Source: Phascolarctobacterium sp. ET69
Lineage (GTDB): Bacteria; Bacillota; Negativicutes; Acidaminococcales; Acidaminococcaceae
Reading direction: 5' to 3'
Assembly: GCF_023336935.1 (NCBI RefSeq)
Contig: NZ_JAMBLR010000008.1
Location: 1-55,994 of the forward strand
Length of the DNA: 55,994 bases
Shown piece by piece: positions 17,002-25,791 of this stretch. Within the stretch, counting starts at the first letter, position 1. Each line of letters opens with the position of its first letter. The notes under the pieces are model-generated. The model made no database searches and was not told the origin of the DNA. It was given only the letters and a program-made list of their open reading frames with translations. The translations under genes were made by a program, and so were the position numbers.

Positions 17002-17047
17002 CAGCCTGCTTTTGCAAATGCAAAGGCAGGCTGTTTTGTTTTTTATT
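17002..17047 (+). terminator. Terminator after tRNA-Arg
   Basis: CAGCCTGC plus TTTGCA pairs with TGCAAA plus GGCAGGCTG (17002-17033), followed by TTTTGTTTTTT. A T-rich flank on the other side could also help stop minus-strand transcripts from the vWA gene. Confidence 0.85.
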
Positions 17048-17130
17048 TAAAACTTCGGCTATTTTAAAAATAGTAATATTATTGCTATTTCTGCAAATTT
17101 AATTTATTCAACAGCAGGCATCTTTTTATT

Positions 17131-17775
17131 TTATTTTTTCCTATTCTTATAATCCTCGTCAATTTTCTTTTTCCAGTCTGCTTTAAGTTGTTTGCCGGTA
17201 CGCAGGCAGGATACTGCTTCGCTGACTACCGCAAAATTTAGGTTAATACCTTTGGCATCGTTGTTAAAATTTGCAACACGCTCTTTGGCAATCCCCAAAT
17301 CGTGGCCAACATCAACAGCATCGATATTAGCACCAAAGAACAAAAACTCCCAGCCGCGCTCCTTTTGCTCCTCGATCAAACGTTTAACCTGCACACAGCT
17401 GTATTTAGTGCTGGCGTTTTCCATGCCGTCCGTTGTAATAACAAACAGCGTATGCTGCGGCACATCTTCCGCCCGCGCGTATTTGTGGATATTTTTAATA
17501 TGCTCCACGGTTTCGCCGACAGCATCCAATAAAGCCGTACAGCCGCCAACACAGTAATCATTTTCCGTCAGCAGCGGCACTTTATCAATCTCCACACGGT
17601 CATGGATGGTTTGGCTTTCATGATTGAACAACACAGTTGTCACCAGTACTTCGCCCTCTGCCTTTTTCTGCTTTTGCAGCATGCCGTTAAATCCGCCGAT
17701 AGTATCTACTTCCAAACCTGCCATAGAACCGCTGCGGTCAATAATAAAAACGAGCTCCGTTAAATTTTGTTTCAT
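17131..17775 (-). CDS. von Willebrand factor A domain protein
   Basis: A 214-residue cytoplasmic protein that is essentially one vWA domain. It begins MKQNLTELVFIIDRSGSMAG, which contains the metal-ion-dependent adhesion motif D-x-S-x-S. Later acidic and threonine positions (TALLDAVG, VITTDGMENAS) complete the metal site. GGAGG precedes the ATG at 17775 by eight bases. It lies about 100 bases downstream of the macrodomain gene in the same orientation. Its partner and function are not known. Confidence 0.85.
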   Translation of the reverse strand: MKQNLTELVFIIDRSGSMAGLEVDTIGGFNGMLQKQKKAEGEVLVTTVLFNHESQTIHDRVEIDKVPLLTENDYCVGGCTALLDAVGETVEHIKNIHKYARAEDVPQHTLFVITTDGMENASTKYSCVQVKRLIEEQKERGWEFLFFGANIDAVDVGHDLGIAKERVANFNNDAKGINLNFAVVSEAVSCLRTGKQLKADWKKKIDEDYKNRKK

Positions 17776-17876
17776 AATAATAACCTCCAAAATAAAAATA
17801 TGGCTGTAAACATTTCTGCTTACAACCATATTGTAAATTTTTTGTTGGCTCTTTTGGTCGCCCGCAAAGCGACATT

Positions 17877-18878
17877 TTATGCACCCAACAAAGGCTGGTC
17901 AAAGGCAAACAGAGCAGTATTTATTTCGTATATATCATACTTTTTGTTAATTATGAAAAATTCAATAATCCTGTCAAACACCTGCGATGGAGACAACGCA
18001 AACCCTGCTTTTGTCAGCAGTTCTTTCGCTTCGTCAAGCGGCAGCTTAAGCGCTATGGCAAAAGCAATGGCAGTTTGCTTGCTGGGACGGTAATTTTTAT
18101 CCTTGCGGATTTTATAAAACAACCTGCGGTCAACGTTTGCAAGGTGGTAACATTCGGCATCCGTCATGCCTTTTTCGTCAATTTTGCGCAGAAGCATTTC
18201 TGTAAAACTTTCATCTATAAAACTTACAAATTTTTCTAAATCACGTTCTGCATTTCCATACTCACAGCTTTTTTCAGCAACTGCTTTATTAAATAACTTT
18301 TTGCTTATTTTTAAAGGCGGCACATTATACAGGCGCGGTACTTCTTCAACAATTTCGCTTTCATCAAGATATGTTTCGATAGCGTCATACAATGAACCGG
18401 CAATACGATATGCCTTACGGTCAAAAATAACAATATATACGGCCAGGTCATGCGTGCGTAAAAATTCTTCCGCTGTTTTTACTGCGACTTCCAATGCCTT
18501 ATCCTTGGGATAGCCGTAGACACCTGATGAAATCAGCGGAAAAGCAATACTCTCACAATTATATTCTACTGCCAATTTCAAACTTTCACGGTAGCAGGAA
18601 ACAAGTGCTTCTTTTTCACCAACAATGCCGCCCATCCAACGCGGTCCAACAGTATGAATAATATATTTGGCAGGCAGGTTGTAACCTTTGGTTATTTTAG
18701 CCTGACCGGTTTTGCATCCGTTCAGCTTCCGGCACTCTTCCAAAAGCTGTGGTCCTGCCGCTTTGTGGATATCGCCGTCCACACCGCCGCCACCAAGCAA
18801 ACTATTGTTGGCAGCATTAACAATGGCATCAACTTTCATTTTAGTAATATTAGCAGCAATAATTTGTAATGGCATCAT
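17877..18878 (-). CDS. Macrodomain protein with C-terminal helical domain
   Basis: A 333-residue protein. Residues about 1-170 form a macrodomain of the ADP-ribose-hydrolase type, with [31 protein letters not shown] and ISSGVYGYP. Residues about 225-333 form a separate helical domain ([21 protein letters not shown] to [11 protein letters not shown]) that resembles a helix-turn-helix fold. The macrodomain probably removes or binds ADP-ribose; what the tail recognises is unknown. The start at 18878 has AGAGG ahead; upstream in-frame sequence belongs to the promoter region. The following vWA gene may belong to the same unit. Confidence 0.85.
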   Translation of the reverse strand: MMPLQIIAANITKMKVDAIVNAANNSLLGGGGVDGDIHKAAGPQLLEECRKLNGCKTGQAKITKGYNLPAKYIIHTVGPRWMGGIVGEKEALVSCYRESLKLAVEYNCESIAFPLISSGVYGYPKDKALEVAVKTAEEFLRTHDLAVYIVIFDRKAYRIAGSLYDAIETYLDESEIVEEVPRLYNVPPLKISKKLFNKAVAEKSCEYGNAERDLEKFVSFIDESFTEMLLRKIDEKGMTDAECYHLANVDRRLFYKIRKDKNYRPSKQTAIAFAIALKLPLDEAKELLTKAGFALSPSQVFDRIIEFFIINKKYDIYEINTALFAFDQPLLGA

Positions 18879-18905
18879 AAAACCTCTTTTGCAATCTTTT
18901 TTATT

Positions 18906-18914
18906 ATTATACCA
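18906..18914 (-). promoter_or_regulatory. Extended -10 promoter of the macrodomain gene
   Basis: TGGTATAAT on the minus strand, about 28 bases before the start codon; no clear -35. Confidence 0.5.
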
Positions 18915-18931
18915 AAATTTAAATCTTCCTG

Positions 18932-18970
18932 AGATAAAAACAGACCTTTTCATAATAGAAAAGGTCTGTT
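18932..18970 (-). terminator. Terminator after the PTP-like phytase gene
   Basis: A perfect 12-base inverted repeat (AACAGACCTTTT at 18939-18950, complement at 18959-18970), with TTTTTATC on the minus-strand side. Confidence 0.88.
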
Positions 18971-18973
18971 ACT

Positions 18974-19930
18974 TCATTCCACCGCCAAAGGCATTTTATT
19001 TTCTGTTGCCCATTGAGTCCACGATTTTTGCAGTTTTGGGTTTTCTTTTGCATAGCGGTAAAAGGATTTTAAAAAGGCAATACGTTCATTAACTGCCGTT
19101 TGGCGCCATTGCGGTTTATTAGGATTATAAGCCGTTAAATTAATGCCGCCAATGGCAAACTGACGCATAATAATATCGTTAAAGCTGACTTTATCAGCAT
19201 TTTTCAACATATCAGCCATTGCCATAAATGTAGTAGTACGCCCTTTGCCTGCAAAGCAGTGAAAATGCAGCCATGCACCTTGCGGCAAATTTTTATAAAA
19301 CCGGATAAAACGGTCTACTTCGGCATGGTGCGGCGTTAAATGGTCGGTTAAAGTAAGTCGCAGATATTTTGTACCGTGCTTTTTCGCCATAGCCTGTTCA
19401 GTAATTGCGCTTTCTACCGGCCATGTATATTGCCTGCCTTGTATAATTTCCTTATTCGCGCCTAAAATTCCAATATTAATAAACGGCACAGCGGCAATTT
19501 CCGCAAGCAGTTTTTTCTCATTCCTCACAATCTCGTTATGGGCGCGGCCTTTGTTACCCCAGTCATTGGCTTTATACCAGCTTACAACACTTCCGTTAAT
19601 ATAACCGTGGCTTTCACCGCGCAGGTCAACATCATAAATCAGTTCCGGCTTAACCGGTATATGCTTAATAATTTCTGCATATTCCAGTTCCGAAAAAGCT
19701 TTGCTGCCGGAAATATTCAGTTCTTCCATACCTATTCTTGAAGGCTCTGCTCCCTGCAAAAGCTCTTTTTCAAAAGCATATCCGGAAGTACGGAAATTAT
19801 CAGGCAGCAAATCGATATTTTTACGGTCCAGTTTTAAAACACCATGTTCATTATCAGTGACCGTTGCCGCATATGCAGTTGCAGTAAAACAAAGCACCAT
19901 CAACAACAGTAAAAACTTAGCAATTTTCAT
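18974..19930 (-). CDS. Protein-tyrosine-phosphatase-like inositol phosphatase (phytase), exported
   Basis: A 318-residue protein with a signal peptide (about residues 1-22, ending TAYAA). The cysteine phosphatase signature HCFAGKGRTTTF is present, and a general-acid aspartate is probably in the TDHLTPHHAEVDRF loop. The overall layout matches PTP-like phytases of Selenomonas and relatives, which take phosphates off inositol phosphates in the periplasm. Phytate as the substrate is an inference. GGTGG lies before the ATG at 19930. Last gene of a long operon that starts near 24041. Confidence 0.82.
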   Translation of the reverse strand: MKIAKFLLLLMVLCFTATAYAATVTDNEHGVLKLDRKNIDLLPDNFRTSGYAFEKELLQGAEPSRIGMEELNISGSKAFSELEYAEIIKHIPVKPELIYDVDLRGESHGYINGSVVSWYKANDWGNKGRAHNEIVRNEKKLLAEIAAVPFINIGILGANKEIIQGRQYTWPVESAITEQAMAKKHGTKYLRLTLTDHLTPHHAEVDRFIRFYKNLPQGAWLHFHCFAGKGRTTTFMAMADMLKNADKVSFNDIIMRQFAIGGINLTAYNPNKPQWRQTAVNERIAFLKSFYRYAKENPKLQKSWTQWATENKMPLAVE

Positions 19931-19942
19931 ATCAGCCACCAG

Positions 19943-20500
19943 TTAACCATGTACAACAACTTCCAGCCTGCCTGTATCTGGGCAGAATAAAAGTCCATGC
20001 ACAATAATATCCTGCGGCAAAAGCGGGTTATTTTTAATTGCTGCCACTGTTTTTTCCACATTCTCCCTTGGATGATGAAATGCATCAACCCACCTGGAAA
20101 ATTCACTTTCAATTTCCGTAATCGCTTCCGGTTTTATACCGCGTTCCAGCATACGTTTTTTTAACGATTCGGATGTTGAATGCTGCATGCCGCAGTCTTC
20201 ATGGCCAACAACCATTATTTCCGTTACGCCAAGTTCATACACAGCTACCATTAAACTGCGTATAACTTCATCAAACGGGCCTGTAATCATATTGCCTGCT
20301 GCTTTAATAACCTTTGCTTCGCCGCGCGATATGCCCATGGCAGGTTCCAGAAAATCTACCAGACGCGTATCCATGCAGGTATAAATTGCAAGCTGCCTTG
20401 CAGGATATTTGCTTACTTTGTCATTGCGGTGCAGATAGCTTTCCGGTAATGATGCCGTAAATTTATCGTTTTCTTCCAAAATTTGTTCCAGCAATGCCAT
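19943..20500 (-). CDS. Beta-carbonic anhydrase
   Basis: A 185-residue beta-class carbonic anhydrase that interconverts carbon dioxide and bicarbonate. The zinc ligands are in YTCMDTRL and GHEDCGM, the second giving His and Cys; the D-x-R pair follows the first Cys. The ATG at 20500 has GAAGG at seven bases; an upstream in-frame ATG at 20518 overlaps the asparaginase stop and is less likely. It lies between the asparaginase and the phytase genes. Confidence 0.88.
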   Translation of the reverse strand: MALLEQILEENDKFTASLPESYLHRNDKVSKYPARQLAIYTCMDTRLVDFLEPAMGISRGEAKVIKAAGNMITGPFDEVIRSLMVAVYELGVTEIMVVGHEDCGMQHSTSESLKKRMLERGIKPEAITEIESEFSRWVDAFHHPRENVEKTVAAIKNNPLLPQDIIVHGLLFCPDTGRLEVVVHG

Positions 20501-20517
20501 AATATTGCCTTCTTCCA

Positions 20518-21522
20518 TTAATATTCGTCAAAAATTTCTTGTATTTTTTTTGTGTCTTTTGTACATGTAAGCGCAAGCTGCAATAAAATGCGCGCTTTTT
20601 GCGGATTTAAATTGCCTCCACAGATAAAGCCCGCCTCATCCCATTTAGGGTTAGCCGCTAAAACGCGCCCTTCACTGACGCGGGTACTGCGTACAACAGC
20701 AATGCCATGAGCCGCTGCCCGCATAAGCGCCTGCTCTGCACCGGCGTGGATACTGCCCATGCCGCTTCCAGCATAAACAAGCCCCTGCGCACCGGCTTTT
20801 ACAGCCGCTTCTATCAGTACGCCGTCATCATCACAGTGCGTATAAATAATATCTACCCGCGGTAAAATGTCATAATTTTTACCGGCAAAAGCAGATTGCT
20901 CTGTATGGCGTTTTTTCACCTGTGCTTCAAAATAAACTTTGCCGCCAGCTATTGTGCCAAGCTGTCCATATGGCTGTGCCTGAAAAGCCTCTACTTTAAA
21001 AGCACTGGTTTTTGTAGCATAACGCGCCGCCATAATAATATCATTCATTACTATCATTACGCCCTGCCCGTCAGCTTCACGGCAGGCCGCTGTTTTTACA
21101 GCATTAAGCAAATCCAAAGGCCCGTCCGCGCTGATAGCTGTTGCCGGACGCATAGCGCCTGTAAGAACGAGCGGCTTGCTGCCTTTAACAGTAAGATTTA
21201 AAAAATAGGCAGTTTCTTCCAGTGTATCCGTTCCATGTGTAATTACAATTCCGTCTACACTTTCATCTGCCATCAGCTCATTGCAGCGCGCAGCAAGTTT
21301 AAACCATAAATCGCTTGTTATATTGCAGCTGTCAATATTCGCAAGCTGCTCGCTGCTTACCGCTGCAATTTCCGCAAGCTGCGGCACGGCATCAATCAGG
21401 CTTTGTACGCTTAACGCCCCGGCGGTATAGCCGGTAAGTTTGCCGGCGCTTGCCGCACTGCCGGCAATAGTGCCTCCTGTAGCCAAAATTTTAATATGAG
21501 GCCAGCCTTGTTTATGCTGCAT
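20518..21522 (-). CDS. L-asparaginase
   Basis: A 334-residue asparaginase. The N-terminal ILATGGTIAGS holds the first catalytic threonine, and GIVITHGTDTLEETAYFL holds the second threonine-aspartate pair. It hydrolyses asparagine to aspartate and ammonia. No signal peptide is evident, so I expect a cytoplasmic enzyme. The ATG at 21522 is favoured because AAAGGCAGG stands in front of it. Confidence 0.92.
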   Translation of the reverse strand: MQHKQGWPHIKILATGGTIAGSAASAGKLTGYTAGALSVQSLIDAVPQLAEIAAVSSEQLANIDSCNITSDLWFKLAARCNELMADESVDGIVITHGTDTLEETAYFLNLTVKGSKPLVLTGAMRPATAISADGPLDLLNAVKTAACREADGQGVMIVMNDIIMAARYATKTSAFKVEAFQAQPYGQLGTIAGGKVYFEAQVKKRHTEQSAFAGKNYDILPRVDIIYTHCDDDGVLIEAAVKAGAQGLVYAGSGMGSIHAGAEQALMRAAAHGIAVVRSTRVSEGRVLAANPKWDEAGFICGGNLNPQKARILLQLALTCTKDTKKIQEIFDEY

Positions 21523-22501
21523 TTTGTACCTGCCTTTCTTCAACAAAAGTATTTATGCGCAGTCCAACATTCTGCTGCAAATTGCGGTAAAAAAACTGAT
21601 AATCATATAAATGGTAAATACCATCGGTAAAAATGGACAGCACCGGCGGATACTGCTTTTTATCAATGTCTGTAACTTTCAGTACGCCGCGTTCCGTATC
21701 TATGCAGCACCCTGTAAGCTGCGGCACTTCGCGCTTAATGCTGCCGCTGTAATCGGTAAAACATACGCCTGAGTTCAGCGCTTTATCAGCCATTGTGCCG
21801 TCCGTACGCCAGTTAAGAGGATTAATGCAGAAACTTTTTTCGCCATGCGGCACCATCAGTGAAGATGTAACCTCCGGCGCTTCGCTGTTAAACATAATCA
21901 CCGTACCCAAATCATCAGCACTCTGTGCCGGGCGGATATACTGATACTGCTTCGCCTCCTGCGGAGTAAAACGCCAGCCAATAGCATAGCAGGCAACCAT
22001 ATTATTTTTAACAAAATCCGTGTTGCCAAATTCTTTTAAAAGCCGCAGGCACATTTCCGCCCCCTGCGAAAACCCTGCAAGCACAAACGGCCTGCCGTTG
22101 TTTTCGTGCTGCATATAATATACAAAGGCCGCATGTACATCTTTATAGGCAAGGTTAAAATAAGGCTCTGCCTCGTTTGCAGGCAAATCATAATCTGCCA
22201 GCACTGCCTGCCGGTAATACGGTGCATACATACGGCAATGCTGCTCATAAATGCCGCGCTCCATATTAAGTGCGCCGTAAAAATTCTTTTTCGCTTCGTT
22301 ATCGGCAAGGCTCATATTTTTATTGCCGCCCGTACCAAGGTCAACGGTAGGGCACACAATAAATAAATCAGACGGCTTGTTTTCGCCAACACGCCAGTAC
22401 GCCCAGCTGCCCGTGTCTGCATAATCAGGTTCCTGCGCCGATGCCAGGCTGCAAAACGCAGCCAGCACCAGCAGCAGCATTATTTTCATCAGCTTGTTCA
22501 T
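21512..22501 (-). CDS. DUF3089 family exported alpha/beta-hydrolase-like protein
   Basis: A 329-residue protein with a signal peptide (residues 1-22, ending SLASA). FVLAGFSQGAEMCLRLL contains the nucleophile-elbow G-x-S-x-G of alpha/beta hydrolases. The opening with YADTGSWAYWR and LFIVCPTVDLG fits the DUF3089 family. Substrate unknown, probably an ester or lipid outside the cytoplasm. Start and stop overlap its neighbours by a few bases, so it is translationally coupled in the operon. Confidence 0.72.
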   Translation of the reverse strand: MNKLMKIMLLLVLAAFCSLASAQEPDYADTGSWAYWRVGENKPSDLFIVCPTVDLGTGGNKNMSLADNEAKKNFYGALNMERGIYEQHCRMYAPYYRQAVLADYDLPANEAEPYFNLAYKDVHAAFVYYMQHENNGRPFVLAGFSQGAEMCLRLLKEFGNTDFVKNNMVACYAIGWRFTPQEAKQYQYIRPAQSADDLGTVIMFNSEAPEVTSSLMVPHGEKSFCINPLNWRTDGTMADKALNSGVCFTDYSGSIKREVPQLTGCCIDTERGVLKVTDIDKKQYPPVLSIFTDGIYHLYDYQFFYRNLQQNVGLRINTFVEERQVQNAA

Positions 22502-23679
22502 TTGGCATCACTGTTTAAATAATCGTAAGCAAACTGCGCATAAATACCGGCGCCGTATTTTAACTGGTCCTCATCTACCGCAAATTTGGGGTGGTGATGC
22601 ACGCAGTTCAGCCCTTTGGCAAGGTTGCGCACGCCGATAAAGCCATACACGCCTTTGGTTTTTTCCATAAATACGGAGAAATCTTCTGCGCCAGTCATTT
22701 TATCCAAATGGCTCAGGCAGCCTTCGCCCATAATTTTTACGGCTGCCTTCCGGGCAATTCCGTTTAAATCATGGTGTTCGTTAATAAGCGGCGCAGGGCC
22801 GAAGAAATAGGTGCTGCTAACTTCGCAGCCATATGTAAGCGCGGCTTTTTTGGCAATATCATCGATAAGCTGCGGCATGCCTTTGCGGAATTCTTTGTTA
22901 AAAGTTCTTACGGTGCCGACAAGCTCTGTTTTAGCGGCAATGACGGCATCACCGCTGCCGCCGTTCATCATGCCGGTTGTTACAACAAGAGTGTTTTCCG
23001 GGTTGTTAACACGGCTTACAAGGCTTTGCAGTGCCATAACAACGGCTGCCGCTGCAAGTACGGCATCGCTGCCCTGCTGCGGCTTGTCTGCCGGTGCTTC
23101 TTTGCCGGTTACGGTAATGGTAAAGCGGTCGCTGCAAGCCATACGCTCGCCATCTTCAAAATTTACTTTGCCGCTGTCCATCAAAGCCCATACATGCTGC
23201 CCAAAAACGGCGTCCACATCGTCAAGGCAGCCCTTTTCAACATAATGGCGCGATTCTGTCCCAATTTCTTCCGCCATCTGGAATAAAAGTTTTACCGTTC
23301 CGCGCAGCTTATTTTTATTCGCCGCCAGCATTTTACCGGCAGCCAGCAGCATTGCCGTATGGCAGTCGTGCCCGCAGGCATGCATAACGCCATCGTTCTG
23401 CGAGCAGAAGCCGCAGTCGTTTTCTTCCTGTATCGGCAGCGCGTCGATATCTGCGCGCAGCATTACCGTGCGTCCGGGCTGCTTTCCGCGGATAATGCCG
23501 ACGCAGCCGGTAATATCGTCAAAAACCTGCACTTCAATGCCGAAGGATTTCAGTTCGTTTACAATATGTTCCGTTGTTTTATATTCTTTGGTGCCAAGTT
23601 CCGGATGGGCATGCAGCCAGCGGCGCTGCTCTAAAATATAGCTTTCTTCTTTTAAGGCAAGTTCTTTAAAGTTCATCAT
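22498..23679 (-). CDS. M20 family amidohydrolase, lid-domain His replaced by Pro
   Basis: A 393-residue M20D-type peptidase/amidohydrolase (hippurate-hydrolase or AbgB-like). Metal-binding segments are visible: MLRADIDALP (71-82), HACGHDCH (100-107), QMAEE (134-138), GQHVW (160-164) and TGAEDFSVF near the C-terminus. The lid/dimerisation domain spans about residues 184-295. Its first strand reads TVTGKEAPADKPQQGSDA. Family members usually have Gly-His-Ala at the place of Ala195-Pro196-Ala197, so the interface histidine is missing. The gene overlaps the preceding lid-domain gene by four bases (ATGA) and lies beside an AbgT-type transporter, suggesting hydrolysis of an imported N-acyl or aminobenzoyl amino acid. 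Confidence 0.88.
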   Translation of the reverse strand: MMNFKELALKEESYILEQRRWLHAHPELGTKEYKTTEHIVNELKSFGIEVQVFDDITGCVGIIRGKQPGRTVMLRADIDALPIQEENDCGFCSQNDGVMHACGHDCHTAMLLAAGKMLAANKNKLRGTVKLLFQMAEEIGTESRHYVEKGCLDDVDAVFGQHVWALMDSGKVNFEDGERMACSDRFTITVTGKEAPADKPQQGSDAVLAAAAVVMALQSLVSRVNNPENTLVVTTGMMNGGSGDAVIAAKTELVGTVRTFNKEFRKGMPQLIDDIAKKAALTYGCEVSSTYFFGPAPLINEHHDLNGIARKAAVKIMGEGCLSHLDKMTGAEDFSVFMEKTKGVYGFIGVRNLAKGLNCVHHHPKFAVDEDQLKYGAGIYAQFAYDYLNSDAK

Positions 23680-24041
23680 GCCTCACCTCCGTTTTTCTGC
23701 ACTTGGCCGAATTCAACTTCTGCCGTACAGCCAAATGCTGCGGCTGTGCTTTGGGCAATTGCCGTAAGGCCGGGCTGCGCGGCTTTAAGGTTTTCTTCAT
23801 CCCCGGCATATAAATAAGCCGTCATTTTTACTAAATCGGTAATAATGTTAAACTGCGTGCCGCCGTTAACGCCGCTTACTGTAAACACCAGCGGCTTAAG
23901 CGGATTGTTTAAACGGCTTACAAGAGCCTGCGCGTTTAAAATAAAAGACGATGCCGCCACAATAGCGTCTTTGCCTAAATGCGGCGTAGAGCCATGCGCG
24001 GAACTGCCATGAACGGAAATATTAATTTTAGAATAGTACAT
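23676..24041 (-). CDS. Stand-alone M20 lid/dimerisation domain
   Basis: A 121-residue protein that corresponds only to the lid (dimerisation) domain of M20 peptidases. It starts INISVHGSSAHGSTPHLG and shares QALVSRLNNP with the neighbouring full-length enzyme (QSLVSRVNNP). It lacks all metal ligands of the catalytic domain. It keeps the family's lid histidine (residue 16), which the neighbour has lost. It has its own AGGAG seven bases before the ATG and an intact frame, and it carries the ribosome site of the next gene. It may be a relic of a second amidohydrolase (compare E. coli AbgA/AbgB) or a working subunit. Confidence 0.75.
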   Translation of the reverse strand: MYYSKINISVHGSSAHGSTPHLGKDAIVAASSFILNAQALVSRLNNPLKPLVFTVSGVNGGTQFNIITDLVKMTAYLYAGDEENLKAAQPGLTAIAQSTAAAFGCTAEVEFGQVQKNGGEA

Positions 24042-24053
24042 AGCCTTACTCCT

Positions 24054-24083
24054 TATAAAAGCGGCTGCCCTTTAAGCAGCCGC
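24054..24083 (-). terminator. Terminator after the AbgT-type transporter gene
   Basis: GCGGCTGC (24061-24068) and GCAGCCGC (24076-24083) pair around seven bases, followed by TTTTAT on the minus strand. Read-through would be needed to express the lid-domain gene from the same transcript, since no separate promoter is visible after it. Confidence 0.8.
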
Positions 24084-24102
24084 TGTATTTGCGTTTAAAT
24101 TA

Positions 24103-25650
24103 TCAGTTAAGGAAAATGCCGCCGCCCGGGCCAAGAGGAATATCAAGGAAAATCCATACCAGAAGCTGGATAATCCAGATAACCGTAAAAGTAACGGAAA
24201 ACGGCACCATGTTGGCGATAACGGAACCAAGCCCCATTTCCGGCGCGTACCTGCGTACAAAGCCCAAAATAACCGGGCAGTACGGGAACAGCGGCGACAG
24301 CGGGTTCGTAATGGAATCGCCTATGCGGTAAGAAACCTGCGTAACGGCAGGGTCAAATCCCATCAGCATCAGCATCGGCACAAAAATCGGCGCCAGAATT
24401 GCCCATTTTGCGGAAGCAGAACCGATAAGAATGTTAACAAGGCACGATACAAAAATAAGGCCTATCAGAAGCGGCGCACCGGTAAATTCCATTGCCTTTA
24501 AAGCTTCCGCGCCTTTAATTGCCATTACAATGCCCAAATTGCTCCATGCAAAATAGCTGGTAAACTGAGCGATAAAAAAGCACATAAAAATGTAACCGGC
24601 CATATCTTTAAAGCCAAGAGTTATATCGGCAAACAAATCGCGGTCATTTTTGTATTTGCCGCAGCCAAAGCCATAGCAGGCACCAACAACAAACAGCGCA
24701 ACGGTAACCGTTAAAATAATGCCGTTCATAAACGGAGAACCGTTAGTCATAACGGAATGTGTTTTGGGATCTGCCAGAAGCGGGTCATCACCTATGCAGG
24801 CGGCAACAAGCGCAATTACAAAAATTACAAGTCCGATAACAGCCCATTTTAAGCCGCGCTTCTGTGCCTCGGTAATCTGCCCTTCCGATTCGTCAAAATT
24901 ATATTTTAATAAATCTTCTTTGGTTGTCGGGAAACGTTTTACCAGGAATTTTTCCGTCAGCAGCGTACCAAAAACAGCAAGCAAAATACAGGATACAATT
25001 AAAAAATACCAGTTAATGGCCATAGTTGCCTGATAGTTAGGGTCAATCATGCGTGCCGCGCTTTCGGTAAAGCCGTAAGCCAGAGCGTCCGTCATGCCAA
25101 GCATAATATTGGCACTAAAACCGCCTGCGCAGCCGGCGTAGGCAACAATCATGCCCAAAACAGGGCTGCGCCCCATGCCCATATAAATAACTGCTGCCAG
25201 CGGCGGCATAACAATATAACCGGCGTCGCCCGCAAGGTTAGCGTTAATTGCAACAAAAAGAATGGCAAACGTTACCATCCACGATTTGGCATCGCCCATA
25301 ACCTGTTTCATCATGGTTACAAGGAACCCGCTCTTTTCTGCAACAGCTGCGCCGATAATGCATACCATTACCATGCCCAGCGGCGCAAAATTTGAATAGT
25401 TGGCAACGGCCTTGCTGTACATATCACGGAAACCATCTTTAGTTAAAAGATTTACCACCTGAATGGTTTTGCCGGTACCAGGATGCACAGCACCATAACC
25501 AATGCTTCCCAAAACAGCAGAAAGAATTACAACCACAACAGCCAGAATAATGAACAGGCTGACAGGGTCCGGCATGGCATTGCCGATTTTTTCAATAAAG
25601 TCCATCGCTTTATCGAAGAAACCTTTTTGTTTTACTTCTGCTTTTGCCAT
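24103..25650 (-). CDS. AbgT family transporter
   Basis: A 515-residue inner-membrane protein with about 12 hydrophobic segments. Family features include MPDPVSLFIILAVVV near the N-terminus, NANLAGDAGYIVMPPLAAVIY, the SASAKWAILAPIFVPM segment and GDSITNPLSPLFPY near the C-terminus. E. coli AbgT imports p-aminobenzoyl-glutamate; other members export sulfonamides. The M20 genes downstream support import of an amidohydrolase substrate. RBS AGGTGAGGA lies before the ATG. Confidence 0.9.
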   Translation of the reverse strand: MAKAEVKQKGFFDKAMDFIEKIGNAMPDPVSLFIILAVVVVILSAVLGSIGYGAVHPGTGKTIQVVNLLTKDGFRDMYSKAVANYSNFAPLGMVMVCIIGAAVAEKSGFLVTMMKQVMGDAKSWMVTFAILFVAINANLAGDAGYIVMPPLAAVIYMGMGRSPVLGMIVAYAGCAGGFSANIMLGMTDALAYGFTESAARMIDPNYQATMAINWYFLIVSCILLAVFGTLLTEKFLVKRFPTTKEDLLKYNFDESEGQITEAQKRGLKWAVIGLVIFVIALVAACIGDDPLLADPKTHSVMTNGSPFMNGIILTVTVALFVVGACYGFGCGKYKNDRDLFADITLGFKDMAGYIFMCFFIAQFTSYFAWSNLGIVMAIKGAEALKAMEFTGAPLLIGLIFVSCLVNILIGSASAKWAILAPIFVPMLMLMGFDPAVTQVSYRIGDSITNPLSPLFPYCPVILGFVRRYAPEMGLGSVIANMVPFSVTFTVIWIIQLLVWIFLDIPLGPGGGIFLN

Positions 25651-25678
25651 AAAATCACTTCCTCACCTTTCAAAATAT

Positions 25679-25716
25679 TAAAAAAGAAGGGACTCCACCA
25701 ATTTGTGAAGTCCCCG
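25679..25716 (-). terminator. Terminator after the RsiV-like gene
   Basis: On the minus strand GGGGACTTCAC and GTGGAGTCCC form a stem around an AAATTG loop with one mismatch, followed by TTCTTTTTT. Confidence 0.8.
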
Positions 25717-25791
25717 TTGACTAAATTTATTATAACATTTCAGCCTGCTAAAATAAATAGATTTTAATTTTATTTTTAAGGTTCGGAGGCG

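Noticed and set aside
17877-18953. Longer start for the macrodomain protein at 18953
   Set aside because: The extra 25 codons cover the TATAAT promoter and the ribosome site is in front of 18878.
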